Shown: piece by piece, positions 20,641 to 34,100 of the stretch
Layout: each line of letters begins with the position of its first letter
Position numbering within the stretch: the first letter of the stretch is position 1
Translations under genes and position numbers: made by a program
Notes under the pieces: model-generated
Seen by the model: only the letters and a program-made list of their open reading frames with translations
Told to the model about the DNA's origin: nothing
Databases searched by the model: none
Assembly: GCA_030278955.1 (NCBI GenBank)
Contig: JAOANR010000012.1
Span: forward strand, 23,243,977 to 23,307,976
DNA length: 64,000 nt
Reading direction: 5' to 3'
Origin: Hygrophila difformis
Taxonomy: Eukaryota > Streptophyta > Magnoliopsida > Lamiales > Acanthaceae

Positions 20641-23600
20641 ATGTCCTCTTTCAGGAAATCATCGTTCCGGATCAATGCGGAGGGCAGCGGAGATGGAAGG
20701 GACGGGAGTTCAGGAGGTGCTGACGGAGAGGATGAGTACGTATTGGAGAGCGTGCGGGACAGGATCAAATCGTCGCGCGGCAGCCGATTCGCGCTGATTG
20801 AGAACGAGTTAGCGCTCGATTCGCCGGAGCCGTGGTTCAGCAGGCAGAACTTTGTTAACGGCTTGAAGGACCTCTCGCACGGCTTGTTCATCCATCCTGA
20901 GAAAAACAGGTACCGCTTATGTTCGCTGCGTTTGTATCGTTTAAATGCTGTTGCGATTTACGGTTTATGAATTCTGTTTCTTTACGATTTTTTTGGAGAT
21001 GAATGGATTTGATTTTTTTACAGTCTAGTTGGGTGAATTACGGGGGCCGGAATTCCCGCCAATGACGTGGTTGACACGTGGCGGGATTCTGTTTGACTGA
21101 TTGAGTTTTGAGTTTTGGTTTAGCCAACTTCCTTGTTTGACTTTTCCCTTTTTTTGGTGGCTGCAAATTAGTTATTTATTTATTTATTCCTCAAAATTCA
21201 GGCTGGATATCAAATATATTTGCCCCCCCTTTTTCTTAGTTGTCAATTTCAGATAGAAAATGATTTGATAAGACTGCCCAGCAGATCACGATAAGTGTCC
21301 ATACGCGTGGAAGTGAGATCTTTCATCTATTTCTGTGTGCAGTTCATGACTTTGATGGATTTGTTCAAGGTGGTCATAATATCAGAAAAAGGCCTTTTAC
21401 GCAACAACCCCGAAATACCCCCCTCCCCAAAAAAAAAGGAGAAAAAAAAAAAAAAGGAAAAAAGAACACTGTCAAGGTTCTTGAGCTCTGTGTTTGTTAA
21501 GTAGGAAAAAAATGTGTATGGGAAAAGAACATTCTGGTCATCTTCCATGACATGATATAAAATAACATAAGTTTGTTCTATTATAAGAAACGATTCTGGA
21601 AAGTTATGAACAGCTAGATGAGCACATAGACAGCTTAATAAAAAATTGATGATGGATGGTTAGTGACCCTTTTTTGTGGTAAACTGGCAAAATCCTATGT
21701 GTATGTTGATTCTGCACATATATATAGATTGTGTTGTTTTTCATTGTGGTCCAATATAATGGTAATGTTCTAAATGTGTTTTGTGATATTCATGGTGATA
21801 ATGATTGAACATGGTTTTGTAATAATATTTTCAATACATCACTTTGCAGTATTTTCAATAATATTTTCAAAATGTAGTGTGAAGTATTAGTCATTTTGCA
21901 ATATAACCAAATTGCCTTAAATAATGTACAATCATTTGAGATTTGGTTAGTTTACTTTATCGGAAAAACAATTGAAGGTTTCCTGATTCAGGCAAGTGGA
22001 TTCTTGTAGGCACTATTTATTTATTTTTATTTTTATTTTTATTTTCTTAAATTAGGATGCAATGAATGTAACCTCGATGCTTGATATTCATTCAATGCAC
22101 ACAGACCTGGGAAATTCTATTTGCATTTGATGCTCACATGGTTTGTATTTTAAGGAAAATAATTAATTTCTATTTCTAGAAGAGAAGTGTGATATTAATG
22201 GAAACTAATGATGGGTTTAAATAGAAAGAAAATTGTAACTATGCAAATTAACAGCATTCCTAAAAGAACATATATAAACTCAGCATGGCAAAACATCCAA
22301 TATATTACTAACTTAAACTATATTCCAATAGTTGCCAACTTTATTAAAAAGATTTATCTAGTATTATTAAATTATAATATTATTTTTTTATCCTTCTAAC
22401 TTAAATATTATCTATGTATATTTAAATAATTGAAATAATTAAGATGCTTTAATCCTTCCAACTCAGTCCTAACATACTTATTATAAAAAATATTGATTAT
22501 CATGGCCAAACTTTAATTAGTAATTTAGTTAGAATAAAATTCACATAATTATATATATGGGTAAAATTCAAATTGGAAAGATAAGGCTCACATATGACAT
22601 CAAATTACATTATTATCTAATGAATAAAAGTAGTAATAAATGGTTGGAAATTCTAAAAGTGATAATAACTTTTTAGTTAATTATCCCTGATATTCATTCT
22701 GACAATATTTGCAATAGAATTAAGATAAACCCTGAACCAAGTTGTGGAAGTTAGAGATTTAGTGTTCAAATCTCCACTACGACTAGTGAAATCTAAAATC
22801 ACCCAAAAAAAAAAATGCAAATCACTGTACCACCCACGAAAGCACATTTGCTATAGAATTCTAAGAGCACACTTGACATTTCACTAATTAGAGGTTTGAG
22901 AATGAATGCGTGCTTACTATATTCAGATTGCCTTGCAGCATTTTTGGGACTTTCAGATGAGAAACATAACATAAGACCGTGAACTGTTACTGACTCAAGG
23001 AACAGAAGTTTCCATTGTTATGTTCACAGTAACTCACAACTAAATGTTTACACTTGCTCTCACCAACTCATAGTATTTCATGAATTCATCTCTATTTATG
23101 GTTTAGTATTTCATATTGCGTCACTTAACTTAGCAAGTTAATATCTGTTAGGATATTTATGAAAGAAGAAAAAGAGCAGTGCAGACACATCACAATTTTG
23201 GATGATGAATACAGGATGCCAAATTCATTAACTGTTGTCACAGTAGGAGCATGCAAATTACCTGTTTAGATTGATAACTGTTAAGCATTATCCCAATTTG
23301 TATATCTGTTAGGATTCCCACCAATTGGCAATTGATTTTGGATTGAAACCACATATACTTCTTCTAATATGATATAAGAGGCATTGATACCAGTTGGGTA
23401 GCTCATATGTTGGACCCTTGCATTTGTTTTGGGTTGGAAAATCATCTTGTTTCGTAAGGTTCTTACACAGTATGTAGAGATTGGGCACCTATGGCATTAT
23501 TGTTATCAATATTACGTACAAATCAACAATGAAAAGTCTGACTTGCCTTTGCCCAATTAATTGCTATTATACAATTTCCATATTGATTCCGAAAGAGTTA

Positions 23601-26600
23601 CTTTTTATCGATGGGGAATCTTAATGCTCGAAGGGAAAATGCAGGTGGTACAAAGCATGGGAGAAGTTTATACTAATGTGGGCAATTTATTCATCATTCT
23701 TCACTCCAATGGAGTTTGGTTTCTTCAGAGGACTTCCCGAGAACCTCTTCATTTTAGACATAGTTGGTCAAGTGGCTTTTTTGATCGATATTTTATTGCA
23801 ATTCTTTGTGGCTTTCAGAGACAGCCATTCGTATAAAATGGTCCATAATCGTAATCGCATTGCCCTCCGGTTAGTTCCTTCCACTTTTGCATTGTTTGAC
23901 TCGCAACTTGAGATATTGATGCACTACTTTGGATTTTTTGTTTCTTAATTCAGTAATATTTTCTGTTTTGATTTTCTGCTCAGGTACCTCAAGTCTCATT
24001 TCTTTCCTGACCTTCTTGCTTGTATGCCTTGGGATGTAATCTATAAGGTTTGTGTTGCTGTTACACCGTGTAACTCTTCGTTTTTAATCTAACCCGGGGG
24101 TGGTCTATAAATTGCATTTAGCACATATATTTGGCTAAGTATACATCACCTGTAACCAATTAGGCTGCTGGGGAAAAGGAAGTACTGAGGTATCTTCTGT
24201 GGATAAGGTTAACTCGGGTCCGCAAGGTGACTGAATTTTTCCAGAGGATGGAAAAGGACATAAGAATCAATTATCTATTCACGAGGATAGTAAAACTCAT
24301 CGCTGTGGAACTCTACTGCACACACACGGCAGCGTGCATTTTCTACTATTTAGCTACAACTATCCCTGAAGAACAGGAAGGATACACATGGATAGGGAGT
24401 TTGAAACTGGGAGACTACAGCTATTCACACTTCAGGGAAATTGACATATGGAAGCGATACACTACTTCAATGTACTTTGCAATTGTTACTATGGCAACAG
24501 TAGGTCAGTCGAAATTTTTACTGTTGGAGCTTCATTCATTGTTACAATGGACTTGAATTGAATATTCCACTTTTAAATGCAAGCTGCAGCATTTCACTTT
24601 TATATATATTCTGCAGGTTATGGTGATATACATGCAGTCAATCTGAGAGAGATGATATTCATTATGATTTATGTCTCATTTGACATGATTCTTGGTGCAT
24701 ATTTGATTGGTAATATGACCGCATTGATTGTGAAAGGGTCAAAAACAGAAAGATACAGGGACAAAATGACTGACCTTATCAAATATATGAATAGAAATAG
24801 ACTAAACAGGGATCTGCGCAATCAAATAAAAGGACATTTGCGTTTGCAATATGAGAGCAGCTACACCGATGCTGCTGTTCTCCAAGACATCCCAATCTCC
24901 ATTCGTGCTAAGGTAAGCGCTTATAACCTTGAATTCAGTTTGGTAGCAGACTAAGGCCGACAAGTGTTGGTTAAATTGCAGAATATCTCACTCCTGATTT
25001 TGTGCTGTTTTGATTCAATGTTTGATGGTCTCACTGAATTGTGTGTAATTGTAGTAAAAAATGAGATCTTTTAATGTCGAGTTGTATGCATTTTTTGCAG
25101 ATTGCCCAGACACTATACAAATCATATGTCGAGCATGTTCCACTTTTCAAAGGTTGCTCCACAGAGTTCATCAGTCATATTGTAAGTTTGCTTAGCAATT
25201 GGATGTTTTCATTCAAAATATGTCATATGTTTTGCATTGTTGATAAACTTAATTAATCGACCACCGTTCAGACAATCATGTGAATTTTTTTTCTTTTTAA
25301 ATCTTTTTGCTTTTCCTTTTTGATGACCGAAGCAAGTCTACATTGTTTAAACTTTCTTCAATGTATTCACCTAAATTATATCTGTCAGGAACCGATCCAT
25401 TTGGTCTGGAAAGGGGGACTCCACTAAAACATATGTTTTGCAGGTAACTCGGGTTCATGAGGAATTTTTCCTCCCAGGAGAAGTAATAATGGAACAGGGA
25501 AACATTGTTGATCAGCTCTATTTTGTTTGTGATGGTTATCTGGTGCGACATTCCAACAGGCATTCTTTCATTATATTTACTTTTCTTACACTTTCTGGTT
25601 TTTCCAAATACAACTTTAGATGAGAGATTGAAATTGGGTTTTTACAGGATGGGGTCGGCATAGGGGAGGATGGCACAGAAGAGACAGTCATCACTCTGGA
25701 GCGCAGTTGCTTATTTGGGGAGATATCCATTCTCTGCAACGTTCCCCAGCCGTACACAGTTCGTGTTTTGGAACTATGCCGCCTTCTCCGCCTTGATAAA
25801 CAATCTCTGTCAAGTATTCTAGAGATATATTTGAATGACGCACGCATAGTCTTGACTAACTTGTTGGAGGTAATTTGACCCCTCAATGTGCTCGTCTTAT
25901 CTTAACATTTTTTATTGTTTCATTTGTGTCATGACCTGTTCTATGTATTTATGATAGGCCGGAAAAGAATCTAATCTACGAGTGAAGCAACTAGAGACAG
26001 ATATCACATTCCATATTGGCAAGCAAGAGGCTGAAATTGCTTTGAGATTAAACAATGCTGCATATTATGGTGATCTGTACCAACTAAAAAGCCTAATTCG
26101 ATCTGGAGCCGATCCCAAAAGGAAGGACTATGATGGAAGATTGGCGCTGGTATGAACTATGCCCCTCAGCTTTTACATCTTTGTTAATTTAAACTAGTAT
26201 ATTGCAAAATAACACAACATTGTTTTCCATAGCATCTTGCTGCATCGAGAGGATATGAAGATATTACTGTTTTCCTTATACATGAAGGTGTAGATGTTAA
26301 TGCTGAAGGTAAACACATGAATCGATCTACTTTACATTAATATTGAAGTAGAACTGGAGGTTAATGGTTATGGTAGTGTTCTTCTATACAGATAATTTTG
26401 GCAATACTCCATTGCTTGAAGCCATCAAGAATGGACATGACAGGGTTGCATCGATACTTTCCAAAGAAGGGGCCTTACTGAAGATTGAAAACACTGGTAG
26501 TTTCTTGTGCACAGTGGTTTCAAGGGGTGATACGGATTTTATGAGACGATTGTTGCTGAATGGAATTGATCCAAACACCAAAGACTATGATCACCGAACC

Positions 26601-27379
26601 CCACTTCACATAGCTGCCTCTCAAGGACTGTATCTCATGGTGAAGCTGCTTTTGGAGTCCGGAGCCAGTGTTTTCTCCAAGGACAGGTATAAGTCTATTT
26701 ATGATGACTCGTTACAGATTCGTTATATTACAGAGAGCTTCAACACTATCTGGTTATGTTATACCAACTTTCAGATACGAAAACACTCCAATGGATGAAG
26801 CCCGAATGTGCGGAAACAGAAATGTGATAAGAATTCTTGAAGAGGCGAAGAGGGCTCAGTTATCTGAGTTTCCTGAATGCTCTCAAAGCATTGCAGGTAC
26901 TTCAAAATTGAGCAATAACTTGTTTTCCTCATTTTTATTAGATAAATTTGAGTAAAAATTTCTTTCTGAGACAATGGATTCATGATAAGCAAAACCTTAC
27001 ATGAATTAAAACTTTTATGTTCTGCTTCATGATCACTCAAAATCCATAGTAAGAGTCTTGCAATCCATTTTCGACACACATTTTGTGACTTAAGCAAAAC
27101 TTCTGGTTAAAAACAGATAGAATGCATCACAAGAAGTGCACGGTGTTCCCATTTCATCCGTGGCATGATCCAGAAGGAGGAAGAAGTCATGGTGTCGTTA
27201 TGTGGGTTCCTAAAACCATTGAAGAGCTAATAGAAACTGCATCGAAGCAGCTGGGATTATCGGATGAACTGCCATGTGTTCTTTCAGAAGACGGAGGTAA
27301 AATTCTAGAGGTCGATATGATTTCCGATGGCCAAAAATTGTATATAATAAATGAAAAAAGGGATTCAAAACCATATTAA
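20641..27379 (+). CDS. GORK: GORK/SKOR-type outward-rectifying Shaker K+ channel (13 exons, 847 aa)
   Basis: A voltage-gated K+-release channel of the plasma membrane. In Arabidopsis GORK drives K+ efflux from guard cells and root hairs, and SKOR loads K+ into the xylem. In order: cytosolic N-terminus; S1-S2 (about 95-150, with FFTPMEFGFFRGLPENLF); S3; S4 with spaced arginines (RYLLWIRLTRVRKV, 195-208); S5; pore with TVGYGD (GYGD at 300-303); S6 with SFDMILGAYLIGNM; cyclic-nucleotide-binding-like domain (about 415-535, LPGEVIMEQG and FGEISILCN); ankyrin repeats (about 545-745, DYDHRTPLHIAA); KHA domain to the C-terminus. Length fits the family (about 820-830 in Arabidopsis). The S4 region and C-terminus look closer to GORK than SKOR from memory; a tree is needed to settle this. 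The exons join in frame without a stop. Confidence 0.95.
20641..27379 (+). other. Exon-intron structure of the K+ channel gene
   Basis: Coding exons read by eye: 20641-20909, 23645-23869, 23984-24047, 24164-24503, 24617-24912, 25101-25181, 25444-25542, 25648-25869, 25958-26149, 26233-26308, 26392-26686, 26775-26896, 27117-27379. All introns are GT..AG. Summed length is 2544 bases, exactly 848 codons with the TAA at 27377-27379. Intron 4 splits the first glycine codon of GYGD. Intron 1 is 2735 bp; the others are 82-269 bp. Confidence 0.9.
20910..23644 (+). other. Large first intron of the K+ channel gene
   Basis: AT-rich, with no coding sequence and no transposon termini that I can pair. It contains TTTTATTTTTATTTTT-type low complexity near 22030 and an A-rich tract near 21428. 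The only oddity is its length compared with the other introns. Confidence 0.6.
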
Positions 27380-27557
27380 CTGGAAGTGCATTGTAGCTAC
27401 AAAGGGCATCTCCATGAAGCTTTTGCCGTGTACATCACTAATTCTTTGTGTAGAATGAAGCTTGGGTATAGGTGATAAGTCCACTTCAAATAGTGCACAA
27501 ATGTCTCTTACTTGTCATTGTAATTCTAGCATCCAGTTTTGTTGTAATTACATGTTG

Positions 27558-27563
27558 AATAAA
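27558..27563 (+). terminator. Poly(A) signal AATAAA of the K+ channel gene
   Basis: AATAAA lies about 180 bases after the stop codon in a T-rich context with TGTA nearby, which fits a plant 3' UTR. Confidence 0.6.
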
Positions 27564-27849
27564 ACTTGTATTTCATCTCAAATGAATTACACATTCTTCT
27601 TGCTTAGAATGGTATATGAGGTGTGTAAAAACACTGCTTGAAAGACATTTATACATCTAAAAGAAATTTGAATGTTGTGGTCTTTACATGATGCAATTGC
27701 TGGAAACAAAAAATTCATATAAAAAAACATAACTAAACGGGCATCCGTTTGAGCTCCAAGGATAAAGGTACACGATCTACCATTTGATCTTCATCAAAAT
27801 TTGCATTGCATCCCTTACAAACTAATGGACGCGCCCTTCCATTCAAGGT

Positions 27850-28366
27850 TGTTAAGATCGGGATCCTATATGGGATCGTTTTTGTCTTTGCAAGATCGGG
27901 ATCGTAGGATCGAATCGGGATCCTAAGATCTTATGAAATTGCAATAATAGATAAACTCAATTATGCATACTAACAAGTAAAAGCATTATTTCGTGTGTTT
28001 ATAAAATCTTGCAAGTTAATTAATACAATACAATACAAAAGAATCACATTCAAACATAAAATATTTCCACGTACATACATATTATGTGTTTTTTACATAT
28101 CATATATAAGGAATACAAGCTCTTAAGTTAAAAATTAAAGGAAAAAAGTTACTTTGATCCCAAATCATAAAATACTACAAAGAATTTAAGAGGGTATGAT
28201 CGTAAGATCGTAGAAGCGTTTGAGGGAGTATGATCATAAGATCGTAACATTCTACTATCAGGATCGGGATCTTACTAATTTTAAGATCCTACCAGGATCG
28301 GGATCGTTTTAGAGAGGTGTGATCGTAAAATCGTAAGATCCTAAGATCAGGATCGGGATCTTAACA
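27850..28366. mobile_element. MITE with GATC-rich terminal and internal repeats
   Basis: The left end TGTTAAGATCGGGATCC and the right end GGATCGGGATCTTAACA are inverted copies of each other. The 517-bp interior repeats GGATCGGGATC, GATCGTAAGATC and related words many times near both ends. No coding capacity. I could not find a clear TSD, so the superfamily is open. Confidence 0.7.
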
Positions 28367-28887
28367 CCTATGCTTCCATTAAAACAATATGGAATAAAAA
28401 CCTAATTTATGCATAGTGGGTGCTCTGCTCTATTCAGCAAGGAACTCACGAGGAGAGTTGAGTTTTGTGAATGGAGTAGTACAAATTGTAAAATGCAATT
28501 AATGTTATATTAGCGGGTGAGGACTTGCCCAAGCATCAAAGTTCATACCTTCCAACCAGCGACAGACTCGGGATTTTTTTATAGGTAGGGGAATTTTTTT
28601 TTTGGAACCATAAGTAAAAGTATAGAAAATAGCCATATAGTAGTTTTGTTCATAGAATTAGAAAGTACAAAATATGACAAAAATTTAACAAAAACAAATA
28701 ATACAATTATATAAATTAATCTTCATCAACATATACAACCATCAGAAAATCTACTTAATTGATATCGCCGGCTACCCATCTTATGATATTGTTGTTGTCA
28801 TATTAATTCATTATCTATATCTATAGAAGAAAAACAGGGGGATTGCTAAACACTGACTTCACCTAAGGTTCTTTTTCGTTTAGAAGA
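28367..28887. other. Intergenic DNA, nothing recognised
   Basis: AT-rich with short homopolymers. No gene is visible before the LINE ORF1-like start at 28888. Confidence 0.5.
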
Positions 28888-29504
28888 ATGGCGACTTCGA
28901 GTGCTGTTGCCATTACGGAGGCTTATGCAAGTATTTCTTTTGGCTGATTTGGATGACAATAAAACTGCGATTCATATTCCGAGAGTGGCGGTGAGGGAAG
29001 AGCAGAGGAATTTCATTTCTGTGTGGTGGGTTGGTCGATTACGAACAGAACAAATTGTCTCCCCTTTTTCAAAGATACGATGGCGGTAGTGTGGAAACCT
29101 TGGATTGGAATGACAGTAAACGAAATCCAACCAAACCTCTATTTTTTTCCGTCTCTTCAACGAAGCAGATATTACAAGGATATTGGCAGGAGGACCATGG
29201 AGCCATAGGCGGATCTACTCTTTAGGTTACGGTAACACGGGATACCACTCAAATTGACAAAATTCTAATTTTAAGCTAAAAAAAATTTAGATTTGCTTGA
29301 TTCAGCTTTGTGCAACCACTGATTTTTTTGTTGTGATACCACTATAATCTATTATAACCTAGTCTTTTTCAATAATTTTTATATTTTTACTACAATCTTT
29401 AATTTCAATATAATTTCCATCAAAGTTCATTATTGATCCAAAAATTCTCTCTCTGAAAACCTTTGCTCTCCAGCTAGGATTTTGTTTCTTTTTTTTTCAG
29501 GCAG

Positions 29505-31133
29505 ATGACCGCGCCTCTCTCGCCGTCAACAGGCGTCCCGCCGGACGTCCCCAAGTCACCGTTCTCCTTCTCAGGAGGAGAGAAACCCTCCTTCAGGGAC
29601 ATGGTATTAGAAGGGAAGGTCAAGCCCTCGACAGCTGTTTTGGAGAAAGCAGATGTGGATAAATATGTCACTATAGACTACATCAACGGCGATCGACTTA
29701 AGCCGCGAATCACCATCGACCAAAAGATAAAAGAAAGGTTGTACAAACCTTGGGAGGATGCCTTAATCATCTCGGTGCTAGGGAAAAGGGTTGGCTTTCT
29801 TGCTCTCAAGGAAAGAGTCACCAGGATATGGAAAATGCAGGGAACTTTTGAAATGATAGATATTGGCAGGGGGTTCTTCGTAGTGAAGTTTGAAAGAAAA
29901 CTAGACCGTTCCCGTGTGCTCAACGATCGCCCTTGGCTAGTTTTTGATAGCTATTTAACTATCACTCCTTGGAAGCCAAATTTCTCGGCTTCCCACGTCA
30001 CTCCATGCAAAACGATCGTCTGGGCACGTCTGCCAGACTTGTGCTTGGAATTGTATGAAGAGAACCTGTTGGACAAGCTGTCCATGGCTATAGGTGTTCC
30101 GGTCAAGGTGGATGACACAACCAAAAAGGTTCATAGGGGGAAGTTCGCTTGGGTATGTGTGGAGATAGATCTTCGAGAACCGGTGGTAACAAGTATTCTC
30201 GTAGGGGATGTTTGGCAAAAAATCCAATACGAAGGGCTCCATTTGCTATGTTCATCTTGCCAAAGGTATGGCCATGGAACTCAGGCATGCCCGGAGAAGA
30301 CAAAGCAGGTGGTGGAAGAAGTTGAAATGAGGGCAGTTCAGCAGTTGGGGAAAGAGGGAGCAGAGGTCTTTCACCAATTTGGTAATATAGACAAAACGAC
30401 TATTGAGAGCTCAGGCAAGGACAAGGTAGTGGAGTCTTCAAAAGTTTGTGAAGGGGGAGCTACTTTGAAAAGGGTTGACCTAACCCCAATCACTAAATGG
30501 GGCTCTGTGAATGAGGGAACTAAGTCTTTTGCTAACTCTGTTGGTACTTTTAAGGAAGGAGATAAGGGAGAAAAGTCACGTGATAGCCATATAGAAGTAA
30601 CAGCAGAAACAGATGTGTCAATTCAGCCTGAGAGTGGCAACTGGATCAAGGTGGAAGGAGAAAATCCAATGGGCCAAAACGGCCCAAGGAACCTGAAGAT
30701 ATTATTGGGAAGTCTAAGAAGGGCCAGGCAAATGTAGCTTATGATAGAAGGCCCAAGAATCTTGGAGTTGGCTCCAAACCTTTTAGGCCAATCACTAATA
30801 CTATGGAGGCCAAGGGAAAGCCCAATCCAAAAGGGCGATTGATATTAACGGGGGGGAAAGGATCCCAGGTTAAATCATACTCCAACGCTGATGGGAATCC
30901 TAAAAAGGGCGAGGCCGGAGGAATTAAACGATTGTGGGGACTCAAAATCCAAATCAGAGGGGCCAAAATCAACTATTGATCGAAGCGAGCGGGAAGAGGC
31001 GAAGGATGGTATGGAAACTGAAAATTCCAACTCGGTGGAGAACAAGGTCAGGGAAGATCCTACATTTCGCGATGAGGAAATGCCAGGGTCAGAGAAAGTG
31101 GAAAACACTCAGAAAGAGGCTGAAACGCCTTAG
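29505..31133 (+). pseudogene. LINE ORF1 (DUF4283 and CCHC zinc knuckle), frameshifted
   Basis: Starts MTAPLSPSTGVPPDVPKS. A DUF4283 RNA-binding-like region spans about residues 45-190 (FFVVKFERKLDRSRVLNDRP), followed by the knuckle CSSCQRYGHGTQAC (C-X2-C-X4-H-X4-C, near residue 245). The frame stops at 30737; the sense continues in another frame over about 30700-30880 and returns for the acidic C-terminus (ILKRARPEEL.. to TAG at 31133). Such proteins coat the LINE RNA. Confidence 0.85.
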
Positions 31134-31178
31134 AGTTTGCTCGCTCCCCCTCTCTCTCAGAATAATTTTTGTTTCCTT

Positions 31179-34100
31179 ATGTTTATGGATTTTAAAAATT
31201 TTAAAATTTTTACATGGAATGTTGGTGGAATCCTCGGGGCTGACAAGAGGAGGATACTGTTGGATTTTTTGAAATACCACTCTCCGGATTTGGTGTTTAT
31301 TCTTGAGCCGCAATCGATTTTTGCAAAGTCTCAGAACTTATTCAGGAAAGCTGGGTTTTCGCCTATATGTATTCAAGAATCTCAAGGCAGAGCGGGGGGC
31401 ATTTGGGCTCTTAGGCGTAATGGTCTGGCGATCCAGTTGAATGTCTTTGACGTTAGGGATAGATTCATTACCCTCAATCTATCCAGCGGGTGTTTGAATT
31501 GGTATATTACTGCAGTTTACGCCTCCCCGCAGTATGCTACCCGGTGCGGTGATTGGGATAATCTTCGCCTAATTAAAGATAGTGTGGAGGGTGCGTGGGC
31601 CTTAGTGGGGGATTGGAACCAAATCCTTACCTCCAATGAAGTCAGCGGCGGCCTCTTCAACTTACAACGAGCAGAGGAGTTTCAGGAATTACCGTTAGAT
31701 TGTGGATTAGCTACCATTAACACTCAAGGTGGGATGTTTACATGGGCTAGGCCGCTTGGGCTAGCGAAAGAAATAAAGAAGAAACTGGACAGATGCTTGA
31801 TTAATTTGGAATGGCTTACTTTATTTCCCCTTTAGCTTTGCGAGCAACTTGGAAAAAGATTGGGTTCGGACCACTCGCCTTTGCTGGTCCAATGTGGGCT
31901 GCCACCAGTTGCTCCGAAAGATAAACCTTTTAGGTGGGAAGCGTCTTGGGCTTCTGTAGAGGACTACCGCGATGTGGTTCTTGATGCATGGAATCCGGAT
32001 GATCAATCTATCTATAACCAATTGGATTCAGTCAGGGAGGCATCCAAGAGCTTCCAACGTTCGAATGTGAGAAACCTCTATTTGAAGAAGGTGAAATTAA
32101 AGAAGAGGTTGGCTGGGATTGCCAGGACATTGGAACAAATAGACTCAGTGAGACTTATCCTCCTTGAAGCTGAGCTCAAGAAAGAATATTTACAGTTGCT
32201 TATCCAAGAAGAAATCCATTGGTTTCAAAGGGCAAAGAAGAGTTGGGTCAAATTGGGAGATCGCAACACCTCATACTTTCATGCCATTGCCAGCAGCCGT
32301 CGCCACCGCAATAGGGTTCATGGGATTCACCTTGAGGATGGATCCTGGTGCGAGGATGATATTAAAATTCAATCGAAAGCCAGGGAGTACTTTGTTGATC
32401 TTTTCTCCGTGTCCCCCCCCCCCCCCTGTCCACCCTTGGATGAACCGGCTCCTCGGCTGAGGCCTATCCCTCCAGATCACAGAATTAGATTGGAAGCTGA
32501 GTTAGGCAGGGAAGAGGTGGAAACTGTAGTAGCTGATATCAATGCGTATTCTGCCCCAGGTCCGGATGGCTTTCCGGCTCTGTTCTACAAGAAATATTGG
32601 GATATCATAGGCGACTCTATCTACTGATTCCTTAAGCAGACGTTTGAAAATAGATCCTTTAAACAGGAGCTTGGCCGAGCTTACATATGCTTGATTCCCA
32701 AGAGCATGCCTCCTTCCAGTTTCAAACAATTTAGACCCATCACTCTGTGTAATGTTTTGTATAAAATCCTGACTAAAATTGTTGTTAACAGGATCCGGCC
32801 TATCCTCCAAGAATGTATTTCTCAGCATCAATCGACTTTCCTACCGGGTAGAGGATTGATCGACAATGCTGTGACTCTCAGAGAAATTATGGGGTATTTA
32901 ACAGGCAGCAAGGCGAAACTGAAGGGCATTGTTCTTAAGATCGATCTTGAGAAAGCATACGACCATGTCAAATGGGAGATCCTTCGGTCTTGTCTACAGG
33001 ATTTGGAATTCCCCGATATGATAGTCCAACTTATTATGCATTCTGTGACGTCCTCATCCTTCTCTGTTATTTGGAATGGGTGTCCTTTAGATGAATTTCG
33101 GCCGGGGAGGGGGCTTAGACAAGGTGATCCCCTCTCACCCTACCTTTTTCTCTTGGTCATGGAAAAGCTCTCGAACATGATTCAAAGAGAGGTGATAGGG
33201 GGAAATTGGGTTCCTATTCGGCTTAATCACGGAGGGGTGGAGGTTTCCCATCTTCTATTTGCTGATGACATTATACTTTGCTCAATGGTGGAGAGGTCCA
33301 GCATCAAGGCCATTGCTAATACTATGGAAAAGTTCGAGAAGATTTCGGGATTGAATCATAACCCCTATAAATCCAAGCTCTTCATCCCCAAATATATCCT
33401 TCAGGTTGACAAGGACTGGATAATGGAGGACCTGAATATCCAGGCGGCTGACTCACTGGGAGTTTACCTCGGTTTCCCAATGTTCAATGACAGACCGAAA
33501 ATCTCGGATTTTGCCTTCATTATTAACAAGTTAGACTCCAAACTCAACGGCTGGGCTTCAAAATTGTTGAATAAGGCAGGTAGGCTGACACTGTGTCGAG
33601 CAATTCTATCGGCTATTCCGGCCTACTACATGCAATTATTCTGGCTCCCGGAAGCTATCTGTGAAGGTATCGACAAGAAAATCAGAAACTTCTTGTGGAA
33701 AGGAACGGACGGTAGAGGCCTGAACCTGGTAAATTGGTCTAAGACCTCAACTCCAAGGGCTGTTGGTGGACTTGGAATTAGGAGGGCTAGGACTATGAAC
33801 ATAGCCCTCCTTGGGAAACTGTTTTGGGGTTTGATCCACAACCCGGAGAAACCTTGGGTGCAACTTGCTCAAGATGGATTCGCAGTGACAGACCTTTCAT
33901 TCCCCCCAAGAAACAAAAGTCGGTCACACCTGATTGGCATCATGGAAAAGATTTTCCCCCTCATTCGAGAAGGCTTCTCGCTTAGGCTCGGGAGTGGAAA
34001 TGCCTCTCTTTGGTTCTCACCTTGGTGGAACAATCAACAGATTGGGCCTCTCCTTCCATTTGTTGAAACTAGGGACATTAATCTGAAAGTGAAGGATGTC

